Part shown: one piece after another, positions 1 through 6,466 of the stretch
Position numbering within the stretch: position 1 is the stretch's first letter
Layout of the letters: every line of letters starts with the position of its first letter
Source of the DNA: Minisyncoccota bacterium
GTDB taxonomy: Bacteria > Verrucomicrobiota > Lentisphaeria > Oligosphaerales > MVZH01
Direction: 5' to 3'
Assembly (NCBI GenBank): GCA_021734725.1
Contig: JAIPIM010000156.1
Coordinates: 1 to 9,337 of the forward strand
Length of the DNA: 9,337 bases
Notes under the pieces: model-generated
The model's database searches: none
What the model was told of the DNA's origin: nothing
Seen by the model: only the letters and a program-made list of their open reading frames with translations
Program-made: the position numbers and the translations under genes

Positions 1-388
1 ACTGCTGGGGACAACCGGCAGGAGTGGTATCCTTGTAGATTCCTTCCAGGATGTTATCCGAGGGCCGGCAGCATGTCGTGGTTTCCACCGAGAAGACACC
101 GCCCGCGGAAACGGGCTCGGGAAGCGCGATCTCCAGGACGTTGGTTTCCCACAGGTAGTTGTAGTCCAGAGGGACGGACTGATCGCCCACAGATGAAATG
201 GAGAGAATCTCCAGATCGCGGGCATCAAGCCGCAACGAGCTCAGTGCCTGAATTGCCCGGACGCGCAGACGGTTGGTGACAACAACCGAGTCGTTGCCAA
301 AGGTCAGGAAAAGGTCCATATGCTCCAGCATGGCCGGAAGAGGACCAAAATCAGAACGGTGATAACGGTGGGTGCGGTTTTCTGTCAT
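1..388 (-). CDS. pepN: M1-family aminopeptidase (PepN-like), N-terminal fragment cut by window edge
   Basis: The reading frame starts at ATG 388 and stays open to base 1, giving about 129 residues; the rest lies outside the window. The start MTENRTHRYHRSDFGPLPAM and the motif NILEGIYKDTTPAGCPQQ near residues 112-129 match the N-terminal beta domain of PepN-type M1 zinc aminopeptidases. In that family a 'N(T/I)(A/I)LEGLY' segment comes just before the substrate-facing region. The catalytic GxMEN and HExxH motifs would be further downstream and cannot be seen, so activity is inferred from family only. These enzymes remove N-terminal residues from peptides in the cytoplasm. The ATG overlaps the stop of the upstream radical SAM gene as ATGA (385-388), so the two are very probably translationally coupled and belong to the queH operon. 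No separate promoter is evident. Confidence 0.85.
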   Translation of the reverse strand, partial: MTENRTHRYHRSDFGPLPAMLEHMDLFLTFGNDSVVVTNRLRVRAIQALSSLRLDARDLEILSISSVGDQSVPLDYNYLWETNVLEIALPEPVSAGGVFSVETTTCCRPSDNILEGIYKDTTPAGCPQQ

Positions 389-1353
389 GGGGCAGAAGCC
401 TGTCCGAGTTTTGATGAGCCGTCAAGGGGGATGATCGAGCTTGAGCACAGATCTCCCTGGCGAAAGCCCTCTCTCCGCATGTGCGCGATGACCTGCTCGC
501 GAAAAGAGCCCTTAGAGATGGTCCAGCGAGGCGCGACCAGGCGATCCGGTGGCGTATCAGTGTTGACGCGCATGATGGCGACACCCGCCGGAGTGCGACG
601 AATGAAATCGGTCACAATGCAGGAGAAATCGTTCGAATCGAAAACAGGGAAAGGATGGGTGGCGAATTCTTCGGCCAACGTGGTGCCCTTAATGACGTGC
701 AGGTTGTGGATCTTAACAGCGGCAAGATGCTCCTGTGAAAGGAGTTGGGCCGTTTTCTGGAAATCTTCCGTGGTTTCGCCCGGCAACCCGAGCAGAACAT
801 GACCGACAACAAGCAGCCCACGGGAGTGGAGAGCACGGAGAGCGGCCAGGGAATCCGCCCAGCGATGGCCCCGCCGGATACGTTCAAGCGTCCGGTCGTG
901 GACGGTTTGGATCCCGAGTTCGATCCACACGTCAAGCTGTGAACCCAGGAGTTCCAGAACGGCCATCGCCCGATCACCCAGACAATCGGGCCGGGTCCCA
1001 ATGCTGATCGCATCAAACGGGAAATAGGAAAGGATGTCGTGATAGAGCGATTCCAGCTCTTCATGCGGGGCATGAGTGCCGGTAAACGATTGAACGTAGG
1101 CCATGAATCCTTCTGCCCGGTAGCGATCGCGGGCGAACTTGACTCCGGCGTCAATTTGGTCGGTGATGCTGAGGCGCCCGGTCGTCTGCCGGGCGCGAGA
1201 TCCGTCACCGGGGCAGAATGTACAGCCGCCGTTACCATCCGGGCCTCGATGTGGACAGCCGAGGCCCGCGTCGATCGGAACGCGAAAGAGGGATTTCCCA
1301 TAGCGGTCGATCATGCACTGTTTGTGCGAGTAAAACGGGAGGTCATCGGTCAT
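385..1353 (-). CDS. yhcC: YhcC-like radical SAM protein (TIGR01212 family)
   Basis: This 322-residue protein resembles the YhcC/TIGR01212 radical SAM proteins. After FRVPIDAGLGCPHRG, Cys33, Cys44 and Cys47 form the CX10CX2C pattern (C...GGCTFC) typical of this family's 4Fe-4S cluster site. GIQTVHDRTLERIRRGH (about 148-163) and HVLLGLPGETTEDF (about 185-198) are further radical SAM barrel signatures. The C-terminal RLVAPRWTISK segment (271-281) is also characteristic. The substrate of this family is not firmly established. I chose ATG 1353, which overlaps queH by 11 bp and precedes the conserved FY(S)HK..YG region. An in-frame ATG at 1404 would add 17 non-conserved residues and overlap queH by 62 bp. 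No strong Shine-Dalgarno is visible before 1353, consistent with coupling to queH translation. It is the middle gene of queH > yhcC > pepN. Length is close to that of E. coli YhcC. Confidence 0.9.
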   Translation of the reverse strand: MTDDLPFYSHKQCMIDRYGKSLFRVPIDAGLGCPHRGPDGNGGCTFCPGDGSRARQTTGRLSITDQIDAGVKFARDRYRAEGFMAYVQSFTGTHAPHEELESLYHDILSYFPFDAISIGTRPDCLGDRAMAVLELLGSQLDVWIELGIQTVHDRTLERIRRGHRWADSLAALRALHSRGLLVVGHVLLGLPGETTEDFQKTAQLLSQEHLAAVKIHNLHVIKGTTLAEEFATHPFPVFDSNDFSCIVTDFIRRTPAGVAIMRVNTDTPPDRLVAPRWTISKGSFREQVIAHMRREGFRQGDLCSSSIIPLDGSSKLGQASAP

Positions 1354-1876
1354 CGGACCGGCGGCTGAATTCACAACCGCAGAAGCTCTGTCGGTACAGT
1401 TCATAGTGGCGGCTCAATTGCAGACTCTTGCGGAACCCATCCTTTTTCTTGAAATCGACCTCAAGGAATGACCCCAGCTCGTGCCCGATCCCGAAAATCT
1501 TCCGGCTATCCTTGTGCGGGCTGATCGTTAGGGTCGTCGTAAAGAGATCAAAGAAGTGGGCGTTGGCATAAGTGGCGGCCCGGGCGAGGTTAAAGCGGAA
1601 GCATGCGTCACAGCGGGCGCCGCGCTCAGGCTCCTTCTCCAGGCCGGAAACCGCGGCAAGCCATTCGTCATGCCGGTAAGTATCCTCCACGAGCGGGATA
1701 TCGCAGAGCTCGGCCAGCCGGCGCGCTTCGGATAACCGGTGATCATATTCGGAGCGCGGATGAATATTGGAATTGGAGAAGAAACCGGTTACGGCATAGT
1801 CCGCCTTGACGACGCGCACGGCATGGGAGGCGCATGGGCCGCAGCAGATGTGAAGCAATAGAGATGGGATGGACAT
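1343..1876 (-). CDS. queH: Epoxyqueuosine reductase QueH (DUF208)
   Basis: The 177-residue product is QueH, the non-cobalamin enzyme that reduces epoxyqueuosine to queuosine in tRNA (wobble base 34 of GUN anticodons). Visible hallmarks are LLLHICCGPCA with Cys11, Cys12 and Cys15, GFFSNSNIHP (31-40), RCDACFRFN with Cys89 and Cys92, TTTLTISPHKD (113-123), the FKKKDGF block (142-148) and FCGCEFS with Cys166 and Cys168. These cysteines are the family's iron-sulfur and metal ligands. The frame is open far upstream to 2230, but that extension would overlap the divergent porin and is not conserved. ATG 1876 fits the family's usual start a few residues before the HxCC motif. There is no Shine-Dalgarno; a -10-like TATCAT lies only 9 bases upstream, so the message may have a very short leader. 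It heads the minus-strand operon. No other queuosine gene lies in the window. Confidence 0.93.
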   Translation of the reverse strand: MSIPSLLLHICCGPCASHAVRVVKADYAVTGFFSNSNIHPRSEYDHRLSEARRLAELCDIPLVEDTYRHDEWLAAVSGLEKEPERGARCDACFRFNLARAATYANAHFFDLFTTTLTISPHKDSRKIFGIGHELGSFLEVDFKKKDGFRKSLQLSRHYELYRQSFCGCEFSRRSDDR

Positions 1877-1882
1877 GGTTTG

Positions 1883-1902
1883 GGATGATAACGGATGATA
1901 AC
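1883..1902. repeat. Exact 10-bp tandem duplication in the queH/porin spacer
   Basis: GGATGATAAC occurs twice head to tail (1883-1892 and 1893-1902). It lies in the 135-bp divergent spacer, just upstream of queH. Each unit carries a -10-like TATCAT on the minus strand, so the duplication also duplicates the candidate promoter box. Confidence 0.9.
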
Positions 1903-1914
1903 GGACATTGTAAG
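1885..1914 (-). promoter_or_regulatory. Candidate queH promoter with tandem -10-like repeats
   Basis: Reading the minus strand, CTTACA (1914-1909, 4/6 to TTGACA) is followed after 18 bp by TATCAT (1890-1885, 5/6 to TATAAT). A second TATCAT sits 10 bp upstream (1900-1895), because a 10-base unit is duplicated exactly here. The downstream box is 9 bases from the queH ATG, so a start from it would give a leader of only a few bases. This was judged by eye only. Confidence 0.3.
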
Positions 1915-2011
1915 CGAGGTTTTTGCGTGACCTGCAGTTTCGGGTCGGGCATCCTGCGAGGCCAGGCGAAACGTCGTGTAGCGAGAAGAGGCGAATAGAA
2001 AGAGGACAGGG

Positions 2012-3136
2012 ATGAAGCGGATTCTGTGGATAGCAGCAGGCGTTGTTTTTGTAACATCGATAGGGTTGCGGGCCGGGGGCGTCACATATACCGTCCCCGA
2101 CAGTGACGACTACGTGACACTGGCCGGTCGCGCCCAGGTTCAATACCACATGTCTAATCCCTCGGAGGGCGAAACAACAGATGAGCTGCTGCTGAGGCGT
2201 CTGAGGGCAACACTCATTGGGAGTACGCATCCTGACTGGTTGGTCAAGATGCAGGTTGATTTTGGAAAGAACAACACATCACTGGTCGATGCATACGTGG
2301 AGTATACGGGACTCGAGGCCATGAACGTGGCAATCGGAAACTACAACACCCCGTTTTCGCGTGAATCGATCGCCTCTTCGAAGAAACAACAGCTCGTGGA
2401 GCGGACATTCGTTGGCGACCACAACTACGGGGTAACGGATCGTCAATTGGGGCTGCATCTGTACGGCGCCGTCGCGGATGAGAAGGTCGCCTGGGCACTG
2501 GCGGCAACCAAAGCGGCCGTGGATCCGAACAACAGTCGTATTGATTTCGACACAGTTGCGTCGCTGGACAAAGGGGATGACTGGAACGAGGGTGAGATGG
2601 CGTGTGCCCGCCTGGAGTTCTTCCCGCTGGGCAGCTTCTCTTACGACCAGGGCGATTTTACCCGCAAACCACGCGTGGCGGTCGGCATTGCGGGCTACGC
2701 CTGGCAGAACGATGACGACAACCTGGAGCCGATGCGCAGCAACGACGTTGACACGGTTATCGGGACAGAAATCAGTGCTGCGGTGCGGGGATACGGATGC
2801 TCCGTGGACATGCAATACAACCGAATCGAATCGGACTTGGTTGATGAGGGAATCAACGACGGGCTGTATAAAGACAGCGACACAACTCTCGAAACCTGGG
2901 CGATTGAAGGCGGGTATATGATTCTGGCACAAAAGCTTGAGGCTGTTGCCGGCTATGAGGAACAGGATGCGGATGGATTCGAGGAAATCTGGACCCGGAC
3001 CTCTGTGGGGCTGAATTATTTCATTGAAAAGCAGGATATCAAGGTGCAAGTAACGTACCGAATGGGTGAAAATGTTGACGGCGAGCCGGGAAATGATCTC
3101 GACGAGCTGTTCGTTCAGTTTCAGTACGTGTTTTGA
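2012..3136 (+). CDS. Outer-membrane porin, phosphate-selective porin O/P-like
   Basis: The 374-residue product begins with a signal peptide: MKR, a hydrophobic stretch ILWIAAGVVFVTSIG, then LRA-GG as a likely signal peptidase I site near residue 21-22. The mature part looks like a beta-barrel of the Porin_O_P (OprP/OprO-like) family. It has LAGRAQVQYH at the start, a LLLRRLRATLIGSTHPDWLVKMQVDF segment typical of strands 2-3, and VDAYVEYTG..MNVAIGNYNTPFSRE, a family hallmark. Alternating hydrophobic strands run to a final VQFQYVF. The terminal Phe is the usual BAM-recognised outer-membrane signature. Acidic loops (NDDDNLEP, EEQDADGFEE) argue against assuming anion selectivity; the transported solute is unknown. 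GAGGA and AGG lie 5-14 bases before ATG 2012. It is divergent from queH and is followed 107 bp later by fabI on the same strand. Confidence 0.85.
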   Translation: MKRILWIAAGVVFVTSIGLRAGGVTYTVPDSDDYVTLAGRAQVQYHMSNPSEGETTDELLLRRLRATLIGSTHPDWLVKMQVDFGKNNTSLVDAYVEYTGLEAMNVAIGNYNTPFSRESIASSKKQQLVERTFVGDHNYGVTDRQLGLHLYGAVADEKVAWALAATKAAVDPNNSRIDFDTVASLDKGDDWNEGEMACARLEFFPLGSFSYDQGDFTRKPRVAVGIAGYAWQNDDDNLEPMRSNDVDTVIGTEISAAVRGYGCSVDMQYNRIESDLVDEGINDGLYKDSDTTLETWAIEGGYMILAQKLEAVAGYEEQDADGFEEIWTRTSVGLNYFIEKQDIKVQVTYRMGENVDGEPGNDLDELFVQFQYVF

Positions 3137-3196
3137 TTCCGTCGTGCGCGTGGAATCGGGTGGGCGCGTCTGCTGACCACGGATATAGGTGAAACG

Positions 3197-3217
3197 GGCG
3201 GGGCGAAGAGCCCCGCC
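3197..3217 (+). promoter_or_regulatory. GC-rich hairpin directly upstream of the fabI ribosome-binding site
   Basis: GGCGGGGC (3197-3204) and GCCCCGCC (3210-3217) form a perfect 8-bp stem around a GAAGA loop. It lies 61 bp after the porin stop and about 10 bases before the GAGGAG Shine-Dalgarno of fabI (3227-3232). No T-tract follows on either strand, so it is not a standard intrinsic terminator. It could limit read-through from the porin gene, protect mRNA or modulate fabI translation; its role is unknown. Confidence 0.6.
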
Positions 3218-3243
3218 GACAAGCCAGAGGAGCAGGCACAGCA

Positions 3244-4062
3244 ATGATAGAGAGCGGAAAAACGTACGTCGTGATGGGCCTTTTGGACGCCGAATCCCTG
3301 GCGTACACAATTGGCAAGACCATCGCCAGAATGGGCGGAAAGGTCATCCACACCGTCCAGAGCGAGGTCTTCAAGCGGCGTTTTCTGGACTCCAGCAAGC
3401 AGCTTACCGACGAAGAACGGGCTGGTCTGGACCTGCGCTACTGTGACATTACGAAGCCGGAACAGGTTGAAGCCGTGTTTGCCGGCATGACTGGCCTCGG
3501 GGGCGTGGTACACTCCATCGCATATGCAAATCCCAAGACCTGTCTGGGTGAGGAATTCCACACGGATGCGATAGACGACATTACACTGTCACACCATATC
3601 AGTTGCGTTTCGCTGGCGACGCTGGCCCGTTACGCGGTTCCCGCCATGACAGGTGGCGGCGCAATTGTGTCGATGACCTTCGACACATCTCATGTGTATC
3701 CGCACTACAACTGGATGGGCGTACAGAAAGCAGCCCTGGAGGCGTTGGTGCGAGCCCTCGCCCGTCGCCACGGTCGTGATCGGGTCCGCGTCAATGCCGT
3801 TTCTGCCGGGCCGCTTTGGACGAAGGCCGCCAGCAAGATACCAGGATTTGGCGAACTCACGAAGGTTTGGAACGCGAACAGCCCGCTGCCATGGAACACA
3901 CGGGACGACAAGCAGGCCGTTGCAAATGCCGTCGTATTCCTGCTGGGACCCTATTCCGAGAAGATCACCGGCCAAATTCTTGCTGTAGACGGGGGCGCTG
4001 CCGTGATGGGCGGACCACGGTTGGCGCACGAAATGGCCAATTCTGAACCCCGTGACGCATAA
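3244..4062 (+). CDS. fabI: NADH-dependent enoyl-ACP reductase FabI, InhA-like active site
   Basis: This 272-residue short-chain dehydrogenase/reductase is an enoyl-[acyl-carrier-protein] reductase, which performs the last reductive step of each fatty-acid elongation cycle in the cytoplasm. The nucleotide-binding start is VMGLLDAESLAYTIGKTIA (10-28), followed by VVHSIAYA (88-95). The catalytic block is MTFDTSHVYPHYNWMGVQK, with Tyr155 and Lys162 in the enoyl-reductase YX6K spacing. VRVNAVSAGPLWTKAASKIPGF (181-202) and GQILAVDGGA (243-252) complete the fold. The FD.S...PxYNWM arrangement resembles mycobacterial InhA more than E. coli FabI, which has Tyr where Phe146 stands here and one extra residue before the catalytic Tyr. 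A GAGGAG Shine-Dalgarno (3227-3232) supports the start. hisA follows after 24 bp, so the two may share a transcript, although their pathways are unrelated. Confidence 0.93.
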   Translation: MIESGKTYVVMGLLDAESLAYTIGKTIARMGGKVIHTVQSEVFKRRFLDSSKQLTDEERAGLDLRYCDITKPEQVEAVFAGMTGLGGVVHSIAYANPKTCLGEEFHTDAIDDITLSHHISCVSLATLARYAVPAMTGGGAIVSMTFDTSHVYPHYNWMGVQKAALEALVRALARRHGRDRVRVNAVSAGPLWTKAASKIPGFGELTKVWNANSPLPWNTRDDKQAVANAVVFLLGPYSEKITGQILAVDGGAAVMGGPRLAHEMANSEPRDA

Positions 4063-4086
4063 CCAGCCAAACGCAGTGCCCCGGAT

Positions 4087-4857
4087 ATGACACTTTTTCG
4101 ACCCTGTATAGACCTGCACAACGGTCGTGTTAAGCAAATCGTTGGAGGATCGCTGACCGACGACGGGCAGGGACTCCGGACTAACTTCGAAACGGATCGG
4201 CCGGCGCGCGAGTTTGCCGAAATGTATCAGCGCGACGGGTTGAAGGGCGGGCACGTCATTCAACTCGGCCCAGGAAACCGGGACGCGGCCATTGGTGCCC
4301 TTGAGGCGTTTCCGGGCGGATTGCAGCTGGGTGGCGGCATTACTCCCGAGAATGCGGACGAGTACCTCGCGCATGGAGCGTCCCACGTAATTGTGACCTC
4401 CTATCTCTTTCCTGGCGCGCAGTTCAGCCAGGAGAACCTCGACAAGATGGTGGATGCCGTCGGGAAAGAACGGTTGGTCATCGACCTCAGCTGTCGCCGG
4501 CACGGCGACTCATGGGTTGTAGCAATGAACCGGTGGCAGACACCCACCGATATGGCCATCAGCCACACCGTTCTTGAAAGATTATCAGCTTACTGTGATG
4601 AATTTCTGGTCCACGCCGCCGATGTCGAAGGGCGCTGCCGCGGGATTGATGAGGATTTGGTCGCCCATTTGGGTGCCTGGGGAAAGATACCCGTCACCTA
4701 TGCCGGGGGCGCAACCTCCCTCGACGATCTACGGCTTGTAGATAAAATAAGCGGCGGGAAAGTTGATCTGACCATCGGAAGTGCATTGGACATATTCGGG
4801 GGGCGGACTGCCCGGTACGTCGAGTGTGCCGCCTTCAACGATCAGCCCCGGCGATAG
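4087..4857 (+). CDS. hisA: HisA isomerase of the eukaryotic (HIS6) type
   Basis: The 256-residue product is a 1-(5-phosphoribosyl)-5-[(5-phosphoribosylamino)methylideneamino]imidazole-4-carboxamide isomerase, a TIM barrel of histidine biosynthesis. It follows the yeast HIS6 / TIGR02129 pattern rather than the usual bacterial HisA. Blocks shared with yeast HIS6 are CIDLHNGRVKQIVGG (7-21), HVIQLGPGNRDAA (56-68), VTSYLF (103-108), LVIDLSCR (130-137), WVVAMNRWQT (143-152), FLVHAADVEG (173-182), YAGGATSLDDLRLVD (205-219) and GKVDLTIGSALDIFGG (224-239). Asp9 and Asp133 sit where the catalytic acids of HisA are expected. Length matches HIS6 (about 261). There is no clear Shine-Dalgarno before ATG 4087, and the gene starts 24 bp after fabI, so it may depend on upstream translation. 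No other his gene is nearby. Confidence 0.93.
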   Translation: MTLFRPCIDLHNGRVKQIVGGSLTDDGQGLRTNFETDRPAREFAEMYQRDGLKGGHVIQLGPGNRDAAIGALEAFPGGLQLGGGITPENADEYLAHGASHVIVTSYLFPGAQFSQENLDKMVDAVGKERLVIDLSCRRHGDSWVVAMNRWQTPTDMAISHTVLERLSAYCDEFLVHAADVEGRCRGIDEDLVAHLGAWGKIPVTYAGGATSLDDLRLVDKISGGKVDLTIGSALDIFGGRTARYVECAAFNDQPRR

Positions 4858-5207
4858 CCCCGTCCGGGTCCACCGCAAGTAAACAGGCGCGGGGGAGATG
4901 AGTATGGCCTGGGTTTCGAAACAACACCCCTGATGGGGTTGAATCGAGGAGCTCTCCCATGCCGTCAACCTGTCTCAGCCTGCATTGCCACGCTGTGTTC
5001 TCGACCCGACGCAGGGAGCTCGCAATCGCCGGATCATGGCGCAATCAGCTTCGGCTGGCTGCATATTAATAGACGCAGGCCGCCTGCTGTCTGTATACTA
5101 TTGTACGCACGGCGGCGAAAATCGCCGTAACGCCGTCAAAGGCGACAGAACCGGAAACATTTCCCGTGCAAATGGTTAGATGTATGGCGACAAAATATAG
5201 GAGCAGT
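4858..5207 (+). other. Intergenic/leader region between hisA and the sigma-factor locus
   Basis: No convincing protein gene lies here. A 64-codon TTG-initiated frame at 4985-5179 has no ribosome-binding site and no recognisable family. The region holds a weak CCCC-TGAT-GGGG hairpin (4926-4939), a candidate promoter (5070-5099) and a short hairpin (5113-5127). It then leads into the small ORF at 5208. No recognisable riboswitch class was seen. Confidence 0.6.
5070..5099 (+). promoter_or_regulatory. Candidate promoter for the small ORF and sigma factor
   Basis: TATACT (5094-5099, 5/6 to the -10 consensus) is preceded after 18 bp by TAGACG (5070-5075, 4/6 to TTGACA). Transcription would begin near 5106, placing a 6-bp hairpin (CGGCGA 5113-5118, TCGCCG 5122-5127, AAA loop) at the very 5' end of a roughly 200-base leader before the sigma gene. 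This was assigned by eye and is moderately likely at best. Confidence 0.35.
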
Positions 5208-5279
5208 ATGGCACGCTTCAAGCGTAGAGAAGCAGCATCTCGATTTTCCGCGGAGGCGGCAAATACCCAAAAGCGATAG
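5208..5279 (+). CDS. Putative 23-aa basic peptide upstream of the sigma factor
   Basis: ATG 5208 opens a 23-codon frame ending at TAG 5277-5279. Its product starts MARFKRREAASRF and ends ANTQKR. Seven of 23 residues are Lys or Arg and two are Glu, so it is strongly basic. A full AGGAG (5199-5203) lies 4 bases before the ATG, better in sequence (though a little close) than the weak site of the following sigma gene. The frame ends 25 bp before the sigma ATG and is not in the same frame. It could be a genuine small protein or a leader peptide that couples or attenuates sigma-factor translation. I recognise no family. Too short to judge by codon use. Confidence 0.4.
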   Translation: MARFKRREAASRFSAEAANTQKR

Positions 5280-5304
5280 TGGCGAAGCGAAAGGGCGAGC
5301 GGTT

Positions 5305-6318
5305 ATGGCGGTTGCAGATGTGATGTATGAACGCTATATGCGAGACGTTTCTCGTTTTGAGCGGATTACTCCTGACAGAGAAGCGGAACTGTCGTACGAC
5401 ATCATCCACGGCAGGGATGCGAAACGCATCGAGAAAGCCGTCAACGAACTTGTTCAGGCCAATTTGCTGCTGGTTATTCACTGCCTGAAGGAGTTTGCGC
5501 GCTATCTGGAATCACCCAGTGCCCGCCTGAGTCACATGGACCTGATCGCAGAAGGCAATATCGGGCTCATGAACGCCGCCAGGAATTTCGATTCCGGCTG
5601 CGGAAAAGGCAGGGACAGTGAACAGCAAGTCAGGTTCAGCACCTATGCCTGCAAAAGCATCAAGAACGCAATGCGGCGCGCACTCAAATTGTCGAGGTTC
5701 ATCCACATACCAGAACACCACTTCAGCTACTGGACGCGGATAAAGGGCCTGGAGGACGAGTACGGCGGCGCCCTCACCGACAGTATTCTTCAGAAGGAGC
5801 TGGAAGTGGGAGCTGCCAAGCTGGAGATGCTGAAGACGAGCTCAGACACGGCAACATGCCTGCTGGAAGATCTCAGCGCCGATCACGACGGCGCCGGTTG
5901 GGCCGAAAGGTTGAGCGACGATGCCGCCGAGTGCCCACGGGATGCAGTGGATCGTGCGGACCTGAGAGAATTTCTGGTAGGCGAGTTGGGGTGTCTGCCC
6001 GAGCGGACACAGCGCATGATTGCCCTCATGTTTTTTGACGGGAATGTAGCAACCTATTCGGATCTGGCACGCATGTTCGGCATCTCCAAGGAGCGCTGCC
6101 GGCAGGTCTGTACGCACGGCCTGAGCGTCCTGCGACGACGGCTCGATTCACGCGTGGATAAGGTTTTGGGAAGTCGTGACTCATTCGGTGCGCCCAGCCA
6201 GGAAGGCATGGGCAGCCACGAGGAAGCCCTCCACAACCTCCTGATGATGCCAAGCCCGAGCAACGGCAAAACTGCCGAGCCCGGCGAGGAGCCCCTGGCC
6301 GAAGTCAGCGCAGCCTGA
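5305..6318 (+). CDS. RNA polymerase sigma-70-family sigma factor, divergent group 2/3
   Basis: The 337-residue product has a sigma-70 layout without a large region 1.1. Region 1.2 lies near residues 10-30 (YMRDVSRFERITPDREAELS). Region 2 spans about 35-130, with VNELVQANLLLVIHCLKEFARY, HMDLIAEGNIGLMNAARNFD and RFSTYACKSIKNAMRRAL. Region 3 (about 131-200) is poorly conserved. Region 4 spans about 215-282, with LPERTQRMIALMFFDG and the helix-turn-helix YSDLARMFGISKERCRQVCT. Several features are atypical. About 12 extra residues (SGCGKGRDSEQQ) sit between FD and RFSTYA. The two tryptophans of the promoter-melting motif (FSTYATWWIRQAI in primary sigmas) are Lys117-Ser118. A tail of about 55 residues rich in Gly, Pro, Ser and Glu follows region 4.2. 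It is therefore probably an alternative factor rather than the housekeeping sigma. Its ribosome-binding site is weak (AAGGGCGAG). No anti-sigma gene is adjacent. Confidence 0.88.
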   Translation: MAVADVMYERYMRDVSRFERITPDREAELSYDIIHGRDAKRIEKAVNELVQANLLLVIHCLKEFARYLESPSARLSHMDLIAEGNIGLMNAARNFDSGCGKGRDSEQQVRFSTYACKSIKNAMRRALKLSRFIHIPEHHFSYWTRIKGLEDEYGGALTDSILQKELEVGAAKLEMLKTSSDTATCLLEDLSADHDGAGWAERLSDDAAECPRDAVDRADLREFLVGELGCLPERTQRMIALMFFDGNVATYSDLARMFGISKERCRQVCTHGLSVLRRRLDSRVDKVLGSRDSFGAPSQEGMGSHEEALHNLLMMPSPSNGKTAEPGEEPLAEVSAA

Positions 6319-6466
6319 CCAGGGAGGGCGACACTCTTGTTTCAGTCCGAGTCCCCGGCGACGCGGAGGGCTTGACACAGGAATGGCGTCGATGAGATGA
6401 GTGAACTTTAGGCGCCTTTTTGATTCCAATGGCCTTCTCTGGCGCGGCACGCGGATCGGCCGGCAA

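Noticed and set aside
2279..3310. Long minus-strand open frame (343 codons) opposite the porin
   Set aside because: It lies entirely antisense to a well-supported porin gene, has no family features, and is explained by the GC-rich codon pattern of the opposite strand.
3589..4503. Minus-strand open frame (304 codons) opposite fabI and hisA
   Set aside because: It spans two recognised genes on the other strand and shows no recognisable domain or ribosome-binding site.
4926..4939. ACCCC-TGAT-GGGGT hairpin as a hisA terminator
   Set aside because: The stem is only 5 bp, has no following T-run and lies about 70 bp past the stop codon.
4985..5179. 64-codon TTG-initiated frame between hisA and the sigma factor
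   Set aside because: No Shine-Dalgarno, rare start codon, no recognisable sequence, and a candidate promoter and hairpin lie inside it.
6410..6428. AGGCGCCT followed by TTTT as a bidirectional terminator between the sigma and adenosyltransferase genes
   Set aside because: The octamer is a self-complementary site without room for a loop, and no longer stem could be drawn.
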